Below, one piece after another: positions 38,758 through 47,794 of a stretch of DNA of 64,000 bases. A model generated the notes under the pieces. It saw only the letters and a list, made by a program, of their open reading frames with translations, made no database searches and was not told the origin of the DNA. How positions within the stretch are numbered: the stretch's first letter is position 1; each line of letters begins with the position of its first letter. The position numbers and the translations under genes were made by a program. Source of the stretch: FEN-1219 sp035548835 (GTDB taxonomy: Bacteria > Pseudomonadota > Gammaproteobacteria > Steroidobacterales > Rariloculaceae); contig DASZSB010000110.1 of the NCBI GenBank assembly GCA_035548835.1, positions 6,697 through 70,696 on the forward strand. Reading direction: 5' to 3'.

Positions 38758-40151
38758 GAAAGATCACAACGTTGCTGCCGATCGTGGCAGCTCTTGGCGT
38801 CGCCGTTCCCGCGTTCGCGCAGCAGCAGGCCAGCAACCTCAGCGACCTGCTGAACCAGGTGCAGCAGGTCCGTGCCGAGACGAACGCGACGTTCGACAAG
38901 CGCCGCGCCGAGTACGAAGCGGCGGGCAGCGACGCGCAGAAGGCGGCGCTGATGCAGAAGGCCGAGCAGCAGCGCAAGGAGCTCGATGCGTCGTCGCAGA
39001 AGCTGGCCGACACCTATTCGGCGAACGAGGTCCGCATCAACAACCTCAACCAGCAGCTGCGCGACAAGGCCGCGAAGCTCGGGCTCGCCGAGATCTTCGG
39101 CCTGGCCCGGCAGGCGGCAAACGACGATTCGACGATCCTGCAGCAGTCGCTGATCTCCACGCAGTTCCCGCCGGCGGCAGGCCAGCCCTCGCGCGACGAG
39201 TGGCTGCGTGAGTTCTCGAGCTCCCGCGCCACCCCGATGGCGACGGACCTGGAGCGGCTGTGGGTCGAGATCCAGCGGGAAATGACGGCCAGCGGCCAGG
39301 TCGCGAAGTACAAGACCCGTATCGTGCAGCCGGGCGGACAGAACACCGAGGCGGACGTGATCCGCATCGGCCCGTTCAATGCCATGGCGAATGGTCAGTT
39401 CCTGCAGTATCTGCCGAGCCTGCACACGTTCAGCGTATTGCCGCGGCAGCTGCCGCCGCAGTTCATGCGCGTGGCGGCGGCGTTCCAGAACGCCACGTCC
39501 GGCTATGCACAGGCGGTCGTCGACCCGAACCGCGGCGTGCTGCTCGGCCTGTACGTCGAGCGGCCGACTGTCGGCGAGCGTATCCAGCGCGGCGAGGAAG
39601 TCGGCTACGTCATCATCGTGGTCGGCGTGCTTGGCGTGCTCGCGTTCCTGTACCAGCTCGTGAGCCTCATCGTCGTTCGTCTGGGCGTCAGCAAGCAGCT
39701 GAAGAATCTGGACAAACCAAGCAAGAACAACCCGCTGGGCCGCGTGCTGCTGGCGTTCAAGGGCGACCCGAACCGCATCGAAGAGGACGCAGAAGTCGCC
39801 GAGCTGCGCATCACGGAAGCCGTGCTGCGCGAGGTTCCGAAGCTCGAGCGGTTCCAGGCGTTCCTGCGCCTCGCGGTCGCGGCCGGCCCGCTGCTCGGCC
39901 TGATCGGCACGGTCGTCGGCATGATCGTGACGTTCCAGAGCATCACCGAGTCCGGCTCGAGCGATCCGAAGCTGATGGCCGGCGGTATCGGCCGCGCCAT
40001 GATCGCGACGGTGCTGGGCCTCGGCATCGCGATCCCGCTGCTGTTCGCGAACGCGCTGTTGAACTCGCTGTCACGCGGCATCGTCCAGATTCTGGACGAG
40101 CAGAGCGCCGGCATGTTGGCCGAGAGCATCGAGAAGAAGCGTCATGCTTGA
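38754..40151 (+). CDS. Long MotA/TolQ/ExbB-family protein (TtpC-like, first copy)
   Basis: 465 aa. A signal peptide (about 1-22) and a periplasmic coiled-coil domain of about 250 residues precede a TolQ/ExbB channel core: TM1 about 283-305 (VIIVVGVLGVLAFLYQLV), then FLRLAVAAGPLLGLIGTV (about 375-392) and MIATVLGLGIAIPLLFANAL (about 418-437). This architecture matches TtpC, which is required for Vibrio TonB2 function. It overlaps the DUF3450 gene by 4 bp and the short exbB by 8 bp, so it is in a tightly coupled operon. It is closely similar to the protein at 44135. Confidence 0.9.
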   Translation: MRKITTLLPIVAALGVAVPAFAQQQASNLSDLLNQVQQVRAETNATFDKRRAEYEAAGSDAQKAALMQKAEQQRKELDASSQKLADTYSANEVRINNLNQQLRDKAAKLGLAEIFGLARQAANDDSTILQQSLISTQFPPAAGQPSRDEWLREFSSSRATPMATDLERLWVEIQREMTASGQVAKYKTRIVQPGGQNTEADVIRIGPFNAMANGQFLQYLPSLHTFSVLPRQLPPQFMRVAAAFQNATSGYAQAVVDPNRGVLLGLYVERPTVGERIQRGEEVGYVIIVVGVLGVLAFLYQLVSLIVVRLGVSKQLKNLDKPSKNNPLGRVLLAFKGDPNRIEEDAEVAELRITEAVLREVPKLERFQAFLRLAVAAGPLLGLIGTVVGMIVTFQSITESGSSDPKLMAGGIGRAMIATVLGLGIAIPLLFANALLNSLSRGIVQILDEQSAGMLAESIEKKRHA

Positions 40152-40665
40152 TCAAGTACCGCTGGTTCGGGGCATCGTTTCGCTGTCGAATGACGGCGGT
40201 CCGTTCGTCCTGCTGATCTACGCCGCGGGCGTGCTGATGTGGGCGCTGATCATCGAGCGGTACTGGTACTTCAGCTTCGTGCTGCCGAAGCAGGCGGCGA
40301 ACCTGCAGGCCGAGTGGCTGGCCAGGAAGGACCGCTCTTCCTGGTGCGCACGGCAGATCCGGACGGCGATGATCTCGCGCCTCAACGGCTCCATGACAAC
40401 GGGGTTCCCCGTGCTGCAGGTCCTGGTGCCGATGTCGCCGCTGCTCGGCCTGATCGGCACGGTCAGCGGCATGCTCGAGGTGTTCGATTCGATGGCGCTG
40501 CGCGGCAGTGCCGACGCGCGCAGCATGGCGAGCGGTGTATCCGCCGCCATGATCTGCACGATGTCGGGGCTGGCGGTCAGTATCACCGGGCTGTATCCGG
40601 TCCACTACTTCCGCACCCGGGCGACGCGCGAAACGGAGCTCCTGGCGGATAAACTGAGTTTCTAG
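40144..40665 (+). CDS. exbB: ExbB-type proton channel subunit (short form)
   Basis: 173 aa, three helices (about 20-38; 92-115: PMSPLLGLIGTVSGMLEVF; 137-158). It has the minimal ExbB2 layout, without the periplasmic domain of its neighbours. With ExbD it uses the proton gradient to drive TonB. It starts 8 bp inside the preceding gene and stops 2 bp before exbD. Confidence 0.9.
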   Translation: MLDQVPLVRGIVSLSNDGGPFVLLIYAAGVLMWALIIERYWYFSFVLPKQAANLQAEWLARKDRSSWCARQIRTAMISRLNGSMTTGFPVLQVLVPMSPLLGLIGTVSGMLEVFDSMALRGSADARSMASGVSAAMICTMSGLAVSITGLYPVHYFRTRATRETELLADKLSF

Positions 40666-40667
40666 CC

Positions 40668-41078
40668 ATGCGCAAGCGAAGACACGCAGCAGACGGTCAC
40701 GAGTCATCGCATGGCATCGACCTCGCGCCGATGCTGGACTTCGTGATCAATCTGCTGATCTTCTTCATCATCACTGCCGTGTTCGTCAAGGAATCGGGTC
40801 TTACCGTAAACCGGCCGACGTCGTTCGAGCAGGAGCGCAAGGAAGACTCGAAGAGCATCCAGATCCAGATCCTCGACAACGGGGAGATCTGGGTCGACAA
40901 CCGTGCGGTGGATGCGCGCGCGGTGCGCGCGAACGTGGAGCGGCTCAGCGCCGTGAATCCCGACAGTGGCGTGCTGATCCTGGCGCAGGAGAAGGCACCC
41001 ACCGGGACTCTCGTTGAGGTTGTCGACCAGGTGCACCTGGGCGGCATCTACAACATCACGTTCAGCACGACGCAGTAG
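40668..41078 (+). CDS. exbD: ExbD-type energy transducer (first copy)
   Basis: 136 aa. Short basic N-terminus, then DLAPMLDFVINLLIFFIITA with the proton-carrying Asp24 in the single helix (about 21-42), and a periplasmic domain ending VDQVHLGGIYNITFS. This is standard ExbD/TolR length and layout. A second, divergent exbD follows 24 bp downstream. Confidence 0.92.
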   Translation: MRKRRHAADGHESSHGIDLAPMLDFVINLLIFFIITAVFVKESGLTVNRPTSFEQERKEDSKSIQIQILDNGEIWVDNRAVDARAVRANVERLSAVNPDSGVLILAQEKAPTGTLVEVVDQVHLGGIYNITFSTTQ

Positions 41079-41102
41079 GCGCAGGCCAGAGAGGGGAGAA
41101 TC

Positions 41103-41522
41103 ATGCAGTCACGACGACATGCGCCGGACAGCGAGGATCACGGCATCGACCTGGCGCCGATGCTGGATTTCACGATCAATCTGTTGATCTTCTTCATCAT
41201 CACGACCTCGTTCATCAAGGAAGCCGGCGTCACCGTGTTCAAGCCGGCAGCGGTCACCGCGGTCAACAAACCGTCCGGCAACCTGCTGATTGCGATCCGC
41301 GAGAACGGGGATATCTGGATGGATCGCCGCCGGGTCGAGCTGCGCGACGTCCGGACGCTGATGGAGCGTCTCCATATCGAACGGCCGGAGGACACGGTCG
41401 TGATCATCGCCGACCGTGCGTCGAACGCTGGTGTGGTGGCGAAGGTCATGGACGAGGTCCGTCTGGCCGGCATCACGGACGTGTCGATCGCCGCGAACCC
41501 GAATGCGGGCGGCGGCGGTTGA
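41103..41522 (+). CDS. exbD: ExbD-type energy transducer (second copy)
   Basis: 139 aa. DLAPMLDFTINLLIFFIITT carries the conserved Asp22. The periplasmic part (DVRTLMERLHIERPEDTVVI, VMDEVRLAGITDVSIA) differs from the first copy, so the two are diverged paralogues and could form mixed dimers or serve different ExbB partners (inference). A GAGGGGAGAA ribosome site precedes the ATG. It is followed by tonB after 19 bp. Confidence 0.92.
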   Translation: MQSRRHAPDSEDHGIDLAPMLDFTINLLIFFIITTSFIKEAGVTVFKPAAVTAVNKPSGNLLIAIRENGDIWMDRRRVELRDVRTLMERLHIERPEDTVVIIADRASNAGVVAKVMDEVRLAGITDVSIAANPNAGGGG

Positions 41523-41541
41523 ACCGCAAAGGAGGACGACG

Positions 41542-42141
41542 ATGAATGCACTGAGAGTACCGATTGCAGTAATTGTCTCCGGCGTGCTCACCACGAGCAT
41601 GTTCTGGCTCCTGTGGCACCTCGTCGGCCGGCAGTTCGACGCGGGTCAGGTTCAGGAAGCGCAGCGCATCGAGTTCTCGCGCATGCGCCGCGATACCGAG
41701 GTGGCCACCAAGCGCGACCAGAAGGTGGAGCGCGAGCGGCCGCCGCCGACTCCGGAAACTCCGCATATGAACTTCAGCGCGGGCGGCGTCGAAAGCAACG
41801 TCGCGCAGCTCGCGCCGGTCGTCGACACCCGCGGCGCCATGTCGCGCATGAGCATGTCGGCCGGCTCCGACCGCGACGTCATTCCGCTCGTGCGTATCGC
41901 GCCGGACTATCCGCCGCGGGCGCTGAGCCGCGGTCTCGAGGGCTGGGTGCAGGTGCGCTTCACGATCACGGCGACGGGCACGGTCAAGGACCCGATGGTG
42001 GTCAATCATTCGGATGCGGTGTTCGACGACGCCGCTCTGAAGGCGATTTCCCGGTGGCGTTACAACCCGCGCGTCGAAGGCGGCGTAGCCGTCGAGCGTG
42101 TGGGCATCGAAACCTTGATTACGTTCAAGCTCGAGAAGTAG
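41542..42141 (+). CDS. tonB: TonB family protein (TonB2-like)
   Basis: 199 aa. One N-terminal helix (about 6-25), a short proline-containing linker (RPPPTPETP) and a C-terminal TonB domain (about 110-199: APDYPPRALSRGLEGWVQVR, VFDDAALKAISRWRYNP). The short linker is typical of TonB2 rather than TonB1. The ATG follows GGAGG. Earlier in-frame codons fall in exbD. Passes energy from ExbB/ExbD to outer-membrane TonB-dependent receptors. Confidence 0.93.
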   Translation: MNALRVPIAVIVSGVLTTSMFWLLWHLVGRQFDAGQVQEAQRIEFSRMRRDTEVATKRDQKVERERPPPTPETPHMNFSAGGVESNVAQLAPVVDTRGAMSRMSMSAGSDRDVIPLVRIAPDYPPRALSRGLEGWVQVRFTITATGTVKDPMVVNHSDAVFDDAALKAISRWRYNPRVEGGVAVERVGIETLITFKLEK

Positions 42142-42168
42142 ACAGGGAACAACGGGAGTCGAGGAAAC

Positions 42169-43437
42169 ATGCTTAGCCAACGTAACCGTTCGTTGCTTAG
42201 ATTCCTGGGGGTTGCCGTGCTGCTCGCGGTCTTCCAGGTGTCCTGGGCCCAGCAGGCCCAGAAGAAGGACGAGAAGGCGTCCGCGCCCACGATCGACGCC
42301 GCCACCGGCAAAGTGCTGAACGAGGCGATCGAGCTGCTGAACAAGGAAGACTACAAGGGGGCGGGTGCAAAGATCGCCACCTTGAATCTCGACAAGCTGA
42401 GCCCGTACGAGCGCAGCAAGGTCGAGCAGATCCTGTTCAACGTCGCGTATTCGCAGGAAAAGTACGACGAGGCCCGCGGCCACCTGCAGAAGGCCATCGA
42501 TGCCGGCGGCCTGAATCAGCAGGAGATCGAGCAGGCCCGCTATCAGTCCGCCCAGCTGTACATGCAGCAGGAAAAGTGGAAGGAAGGCGCGGCGGCTCTC
42601 GAGGATTGGTTCAAGACCGCCACGAAGCCGAACTCTGCGGCGTACTACCTGCTGGCCGTCGCGTACTACCAGCAGGCAGTGGCGGCGAGCGGTAAGGCGG
42701 CGACGGACCTCTTCGGCAAGGCCCTGGTGCCGGCGAAGAAGGCCGTCGAGCTCATGGAGAAGCCGCAGGAGAGCTGGCTCTCGATGCTGTCGGCGCTGTA
42801 TCTGCAGCGCGAGGAGTACAAGGAGGCCATCCCCGTTCTGCAGCAGCTGGTCAGCATTGCCCCGAGCAAGAAGGCCTACTGGCTGCAGCTGTCGTCGATC
42901 TACGGCCAGATGGAGGACTATTCGAACTCGCTTGCGGCCATGCAGCTGGCGTACAACGCCGGTCTCGTGACGGAGGACTCCGAAATCCGTCGCCTCGCCG
43001 ACCTGTTGCTGTTCAACTCGGTGCCGTACCGCGGTGCCCAGGTCCTCGAGTCGGCCATCGAGAAGAAGACCGTGAAGCTCGACGACAAGCTCTACGAGAA
43101 GCTTGCGAACTGCTGGATCGCGGCGGGCGAGTACGACAAGGCCATCAACCCGCTCCAGAAGTCGGCGGAGCTCTCCTCGAACGGCGACACCTGGGTGCGT
43201 CTCGGTGAGCTGCAGGTGCAGCGCGAGGACTGGCCGGCCGCGCTTACGGCTCTGCAGAAGGGCGTGGAGAAGGGACAGCTGAAGGATGCCGGAAACGCAC
43301 AGCTGCTGATGGGCATCGCCTACTACAGCCAGAAGAATTACAAGGAAGCCCGACCGTTCTTCGAGCGTGCCGCGCAGTCTGCGAAGCACAAACAGATCGC
43401 GACGAGCTACCTGCAGGCCATCAAGGCTCTCGGCTGA
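42169..43437 (+). CDS. Secreted TPR protein of the TonB2 cluster
   Basis: 422 aa. Signal peptide about 1-27 (LGVAVLLAVFQVSWA), then a solenoid of tetratricopeptide repeats (about 45-415), for example YSQEKYDEARGHLQKAIDAG, YLQREEYKEAIPVLQQLVS and YYSQKNYKEARPFFERAAQ. Periplasmic TPR proteins occur at this position in Vibrio TonB2 operons (TtpD) and are thought to help assembly with specific receptors. It lies 27 bp after tonB. The second DUF3450 gene follows after 20 bp. Confidence 0.88.
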   Translation: MLSQRNRSLLRFLGVAVLLAVFQVSWAQQAQKKDEKASAPTIDAATGKVLNEAIELLNKEDYKGAGAKIATLNLDKLSPYERSKVEQILFNVAYSQEKYDEARGHLQKAIDAGGLNQQEIEQARYQSAQLYMQQEKWKEGAAALEDWFKTATKPNSAAYYLLAVAYYQQAVAASGKAATDLFGKALVPAKKAVELMEKPQESWLSMLSALYLQREEYKEAIPVLQQLVSIAPSKKAYWLQLSSIYGQMEDYSNSLAAMQLAYNAGLVTEDSEIRRLADLLLFNSVPYRGAQVLESAIEKKTVKLDDKLYEKLANCWIAAGEYDKAINPLQKSAELSSNGDTWVRLGELQVQREDWPAALTALQKGVEKGQLKDAGNAQLLMGIAYYSQKNYKEARPFFERAAQSAKHKQIATSYLQAIKALG

Positions 43438-43457
43438 TAGACATTTAGGAACTCTGC

Positions 43458-44138
43458 ATGACGCGCATTTGGAAATACCCGCGGGTTGCCGGCGGGCTGT
43501 TGGCGGTAGCACTCACTGGCAGCGCACTCGCGCAACAGCAGCCGACTGGCGGGGATCGCTATGCCCGGACGTTGGCCGAGGCGGAGATCACTGCGCGCTA
43601 CAACACGCAGATCGAGCAGCAGCTTCGCTCGCAGCAGGGCGAGATCGCTGCGCTCGAGCAGCAGATCGCGGGCCTCGATGCGACGGCCGAAGCCGTCGAG
43701 CCGCTGCTGCAGAAGATGTACACGCAGCTCGACGAGTTCGTGAAGAACGACGTGCCGTTCTTCCCCGCGGAGCGCGCCCAGCGCATGGAACGCCTCCGCG
43801 ATCTGATGGCGCGTGTCGACGCGCCTGCGTCCGAACGGTTCCGTCGCCTGCTGGAGGCCTACCAGATCGAAATGGAGTACGGCCGCACGATGAGCGCGTA
43901 CAAGGACAAGCTCGCGGACGGCCGCGAGGCGGAGTTCGTGCGTCTCGGCCGTGTATCGCTGTTCTACAGGACGATGGACGGCGGCGAGACGGGCTATTGG
44001 GACAATCAGAAGAAGAGCTGGGTACCGGATCGCGACTCGGCTCGCGCGATCGAGCAGGCGCTCGCCATCGCGAAGGAGCAGCGCGCACCGGACCTAATCG
44101 TGGTCCCGGTGCCGGCAGCGCAAGGAGGTAGATCGTGA
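43458..44138 (+). CDS. DUF3450 periplasmic coiled-coil protein (second copy)
   Basis: 226 aa. Signal peptide about 1-22, a coiled coil (about 38-85: EIAALEQQIAGLDATAEAVE) and the DUF3450 core FRRLLEAYQIEMEYGRTM, VRLGRVSLFYRTMDGGETG and YWDNQKKSWV. It is clearly homologous to the protein at 37960 but about 40 residues shorter in the N-terminal coiled coil. It is followed, with a GTGA overlap, by a second long ExbB. This repeats the first two genes of the operon. Confidence 0.9.
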   Translation: MTRIWKYPRVAGGLLAVALTGSALAQQQPTGGDRYARTLAEAEITARYNTQIEQQLRSQQGEIAALEQQIAGLDATAEAVEPLLQKMYTQLDEFVKNDVPFFPAERAQRMERLRDLMARVDAPASERFRRLLEAYQIEMEYGRTMSAYKDKLADGREAEFVRLGRVSLFYRTMDGGETGYWDNQKKSWVPDRDSARAIEQALAIAKEQRAPDLIVVPVPAAQGGRS

Positions 44139-45535
44139 TCATGGCCCGCTCAACCTACGCCCGCGCGATGGTCGTCGCCTTCGCGGTGTCGTCGCTGCTG
44201 ATCGGCTTTGCCGCCCGCGCCCAGGACGTCAAGCTCACTGATCTGCGTCAGATGGTCCAGAAGCTGCGCGACGACGAACGCCGGCAGTCGCAGGAGCGCC
44301 TGAACCGGTTTCGCGCCGAGCAGCAGCGCGCGGAGCGCAGGACGCAGGACGCCCTGGCGCGCCGCAACGCCGCCGAGGCGCGCAGCAACTCGCTCGACAA
44401 GCAGTGGAACGACAACGAGAAGCGCATCGCCGAGATCCAGACCCTGTTGAAGCAGCGCGAGGGCAACCTCGGCGAGCTGTTCGGCGTCACGCGCCAGGTC
44501 GCGGGCGACGCTGCCAACGTGTTGCAGCAGTCCGTGTTGAGCACGCAATACGGCGTGCCCGCGCAAGGCGAGGAGCGGGCGGAGTTCCTGCGCCGCCTGG
44601 CGGGTGCGAAGGCGCTGCCGTCGATTACCGAGCTCGAGCGGCTCTGGTACGAGCTGGTGCGCGAGATGACGGACGCCGGCAAGGTCGTGAAGTATCACGC
44701 GCAGGTGCTGCAGCAGGACAACACGAAGGTCGACAAGGAAGTGGTCCGCGTCGGTCCGTTCACCGTGAGCAGCAACGGCGACTATCTGGGCTATCTGCCG
44801 AGCACGAAGACGCTGGCGGAGCTCAAGGGGCAGTTGCAGGGCGACTTCCCCGCGATCGGCCGTGCGTTGCAGGCGGCGGCGCCGGGCAGCGGCTATCAGC
44901 GGGCCGTCGTCGACCCGTCGCGCGGCGCGTTGCTCGGTCTGTACGTCGAGCGCCCGACTGTCATCCAGCGCATCAACCAGGGTGAGGCGGTTGGCTGGGT
45001 CATCGTGGCCGTCGGCGTGATCGGCCTGCTGGTGGCGCTGTACCAGGCCGTGTATCTGCTGATCGCCCGCCGGGCGGTCGCCGTGCAGCTCAAGAATCTC
45101 GACAGCCCGACCAAGAACAACGCTCTCGGTCGAGTGCTGCTGTCGTTCCGTGGTGACGGCAAGCGCATGGAGAATACCGAGCTCGCGGAGCTGCGTATCT
45201 CGGAGGCCGTGCTGCGCGAGGTGCCGAAGCTCGAGCGATTCCAGTCGTTCCTGCGCCTGGCCGTCGCCGCAGGTCCTTTGCTGGGTCTGATCGGTACGGT
45301 CATCGGCATGATCATCACGTTCCGGGCGATCGTCGCCTCGGGCTCGAGCGATCCGAAGCTCATGGCCACGGGTATCGGCCAGGCCATGATCAACACGGTG
45401 CTCGGCTTGAGCATCGCGATCCCGCTGCTGTTCATCAACGCGGGTCTGGTCGCGCTGTCGCGCTCGGTCACGCAGACGCTGGACGAGCAGAGCCAGTCGC
45501 TGCTGGCCGAGCAGGTCAAGCAGAAGCACGCCTGA
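44135..45535 (+). CDS. Long MotA/TolQ/ExbB-family protein (TtpC-like, second copy)
   Basis: 466 aa, same architecture as the 38754 gene: signal peptide, periplasmic coiled coil (about 25-270), TM1 near 290-310 (VIVAVGVIGLLVALYQAVYL), FLRLAVAAGPLLGLIGTV and NTVLGLSIAIPLLFINAG. The channel cores of the two copies are nearly identical in places, while the coiled coils differ. The GTG at 44135 is preferred (AGGAGG 6 bp upstream, GTGA overlap). An ATG two codons later is possible. It is the last gene of the operon. Confidence 0.9.
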   Translation: MIMARSTYARAMVVAFAVSSLLIGFAARAQDVKLTDLRQMVQKLRDDERRQSQERLNRFRAEQQRAERRTQDALARRNAAEARSNSLDKQWNDNEKRIAEIQTLLKQREGNLGELFGVTRQVAGDAANVLQQSVLSTQYGVPAQGEERAEFLRRLAGAKALPSITELERLWYELVREMTDAGKVVKYHAQVLQQDNTKVDKEVVRVGPFTVSSNGDYLGYLPSTKTLAELKGQLQGDFPAIGRALQAAAPGSGYQRAVVDPSRGALLGLYVERPTVIQRINQGEAVGWVIVAVGVIGLLVALYQAVYLLIARRAVAVQLKNLDSPTKNNALGRVLLSFRGDGKRMENTELAELRISEAVLREVPKLERFQSFLRLAVAAGPLLGLIGTVIGMIITFRAIVASGSSDPKLMATGIGQAMINTVLGLSIAIPLLFINAGLVALSRSVTQTLDEQSQSLLAEQVKQKHA

Positions 45536-45554
45536 TCGCTACCGCATCGGACGT

Positions 45555-45590
45555 ACACGGGGCTGCCAGTGGCAGCCCCGTGTCGTTTCC
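45555..45590 (+). terminator. Rho-independent terminator of the TonB operon
   Basis: ACACGGGGCTGCC (45555-45567), loop AGT, GGCAGCCCCGTGT (45571-45583): a 13-bp perfect stem, then CGTTTCC. It begins 20 bp after the last stop codon of the operon. Confidence 0.8.
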
Positions 45591-45674
45591 GGCAATCGCA
45601 TTTGGCGGCCAGGCACGGCGCATGGCCGGGTGGCGTGCTAGAGTCGTCCATCCATCGCGACCGATCCGTTCCAG

Positions 45675-46643
45675 ATGATCGCAGGGTACGCTCCAGACAA
45701 CGGCCGTCTGCGCTCCGTGCCGGACGCGCTGGAGAGCTTCGCGAATCTGGTCTGGGTGGATCTCGTGCAGCCGACCGCGGAAGAAGAGGGTGCCGTCGAG
45801 CAGCGCATCGGCATCGGAATCCCGACGCGGGAGGAGATGCAGGAGATCGAGATCTCGAGCCGCCTGTACGTCGAGGACGGCGGCGTCTTCATGACGGCCA
45901 CGCTGCCGGCGCGGACCGACAGCGACGACCTTCTGATGGGCCCCGTCACGTTCGTGCTGGCGAACGGCAAGCTGATCACCGTGCGGTACCACGAGCCGCG
46001 CGCGTTCAAGACGTTTCCGCAACGCGCGGAGAAGACCGCGCTCGGCTGCACGAGCGGTGACGTAGTGCTCGTGAACCTGCTGGAGGCGACCACCGACCGG
46101 ATCGCCGATATCCTCGAGCGCAGCGAGAAGGAAGTCGACGACCTTTCCCGAAGCATCTTCTCGGTCCAGCCGGAGAGTGCGGTGCGGCCGGACTTGCGCA
46201 CCGTGCTGCAGCAGATCGGCCGCAAGGGCGACCTGTGCTCACACGTCCGCGACTGCCTGCTGTCGCTGCAGCGTCTGGCCGGATTCCTGGGGCACGTGCT
46301 CACGCAGAGGAACGTCGACAAGGAGCTGCGGGGGCGCGTGAAGACGTTGTCCCGCGATGCCGAGTCGCTCGGTGATCATGCATCGTTCCTGTCGCAGAAG
46401 ATCACGTTCCTGCTCGACGCGACGCTCGGCATGATCGCGATCGAGCAGAACAACATCATCAAGATCTTCTCGATCGCCGCGGGCGTGTTCCTGCCGCCCA
46501 CGCTGATCGCGTCGATCTACGGCATGAACTTCCGCGTGATGCCGGAGTTGCAATGGGTGTACGGCTACCCGATCGCCGGTGTCCTGATGCTCGTCTCGGC
46601 GTTGTTGCCGCTGTGGTATTTCAAGCGCCGGGGCTGGTTGTAG
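45675..46643 (+). CDS. corA: CorA-type magnesium/cobalt transporter
   Basis: 322 aa. A soluble N-terminal alpha/beta domain, a long helical stalk (about 140-265), and two C-terminal helices around the essential Y-G-M-N selectivity motif (Gly283-Met284-Asn285 in IASIYGMNFRVMPELQW). The C-terminus is basic (KRRGWL). The length matches E. coli CorA. A candidate -10 (TAGAGT, near 45640) lies in the 139-bp upstream gap. No Mg2+ leader was recognised. The gene is convergent with apbE, 4 bp apart. Confidence 0.93.
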   Translation: MIAGYAPDNGRLRSVPDALESFANLVWVDLVQPTAEEEGAVEQRIGIGIPTREEMQEIEISSRLYVEDGGVFMTATLPARTDSDDLLMGPVTFVLANGKLITVRYHEPRAFKTFPQRAEKTALGCTSGDVVLVNLLEATTDRIADILERSEKEVDDLSRSIFSVQPESAVRPDLRTVLQQIGRKGDLCSHVRDCLLSLQRLAGFLGHVLTQRNVDKELRGRVKTLSRDAESLGDHASFLSQKITFLLDATLGMIAIEQNNIIKIFSIAAGVFLPPTLIASIYGMNFRVMPELQWVYGYPIAGVLMLVSALLPLWYFKRRGWL

Positions 46644-46647
46644 ACCG

Positions 46648-47679
46648 TCAGTGCAGCAGACCCGGCCAGTCGCGGGCGATGGCCGGACTGCGGCGCCGCT
46701 CCACGGCATCCTCTCCCGAACGTACGGCGAACAGCGCGGCGACGCGCTCCTGCTCGGCCACGGCGGCCGCGACTTCCGGCCCGAGGCACAGCAGCGCGGT
46801 GCCCCAGGCGCCGGCTTTCGCGCCGTCGTGCGCGATGACGGTGACCTCGAGCAGCGCGTGATCGACCGGTGCACCGGTGCGCGGATCGATGATGTGACTG
46901 TAGCGGCGCCCGCCCGCCTCGAAGTAGTGGCGATACGTGCCGCTCGTCATGACGGCGGTTCCTGGCTGCGCGGGCAGACGCAAGGCACCGGCGGTATCGC
47001 CTCCCGGATCCTCGACGCCCACTCGCCATGGCTGCCCGCCGGGTTTGGTGCCGCGCGCGAAGATCTCGCCGCCGATCTCGGCCAGGTAATTCTGGATGCC
47101 GTGGCCCTCGAGCACGCGGCCGAGGCGCTCGGCGCTGTAGCCCTGGCCGATGCTCGACATGTCGATCGCGAGCTCGGGAACGGTCTTGCGGACGTGCTCC
47201 TCGTCGATGATTTCGAGATTGTCGAGGCCGACCTCGGCCATGACCTGTGCGACGGCGGCGGGTTCGGGCACGCTCGGCGTGTCGCCATCGAACCCCCACA
47301 GATGTACCAGCGGGCGCACCGTGGGATCGAAGCACCCGTGGCTCGCCGCGTGGATGTCCTTCGCGAGCCTCAGCAGTCCCACGAGCTCGGCGGGCAGCTG
47401 CTGCGGCTCGACCGTGCGCGCCGCGTTGAACTTCTCGATCGTGGAATCGCTGCGGTAGTTCGACAGCAACGCGTCCAGACGGTCCAGCTCGGCGCCGGCC
47501 GCCTGCTCGATCTCGTCCACGTCCGCGGGGCCGCCGGTCCACTGCAGCGAATACGTGGTCCCCTGCGCGAGGCCGGCGGCGGAGTGCAGGGTCGGCCGCG
47601 ACGGCCCGCAGGCCGAGAGCAGGGTTGCGCATGCCGTGGCCGCGGAAAGTCGCAGCCACGGACGGAGTGTCATTGCCAT
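46648..47679 (-). CDS. apbE: FAD:protein FMN transferase (ApbE), lipoprotein
   Basis: 343 aa. Lipoprotein signal (RLSAATACATLLSACGPS), then the ApbE domain: GTTYSLQW, LDALLSNYRSDSTIEKFN, FDPTVRPLVHLWGF, VPELAIDMSSIGQGYSAERL (FAD-binding and Mg site), GGEIFARGTKPGGQPWRVG and SHIIDPRTGAPVDHALLEVT. It attaches FMN to a Thr/Ser of exported redox proteins. The divergent neighbour, a PepSY membrane protein, suggests a shared extracytoplasmic flavin electron-transfer system. The start could be the second Met (47673). Confidence 0.93.
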   Translation of the reverse strand: MAMTLRPWLRLSAATACATLLSACGPSRPTLHSAAGLAQGTTYSLQWTGGPADVDEIEQAAGAELDRLDALLSNYRSDSTIEKFNAARTVEPQQLPAELVGLLRLAKDIHAASHGCFDPTVRPLVHLWGFDGDTPSVPEPAAVAQVMAEVGLDNLEIIDEEHVRKTVPELAIDMSSIGQGYSAERLGRVLEGHGIQNYLAEIGGEIFARGTKPGGQPWRVGVEDPGGDTAGALRLPAQPGTAVMTSGTYRHYFEAGGRRYSHIIDPRTGAPVDHALLEVTVIAHDGAKAGAWGTALLCLGPEVAAAVAEQERVAALFAVRSGEDAVERRRSPAIARDWPGLLH

Positions 47680-47794
47680 GCGCGCATCATCGGCGAGGCT
47701 GGCCGCGTCGGCAATCGCGCTTCGCCGCGGGAATGCCGGCCGGTATAGTTCGCGGGTTCGGCGGGGCGGTGCCGGCGGGAGACTGAGGGCTAGC

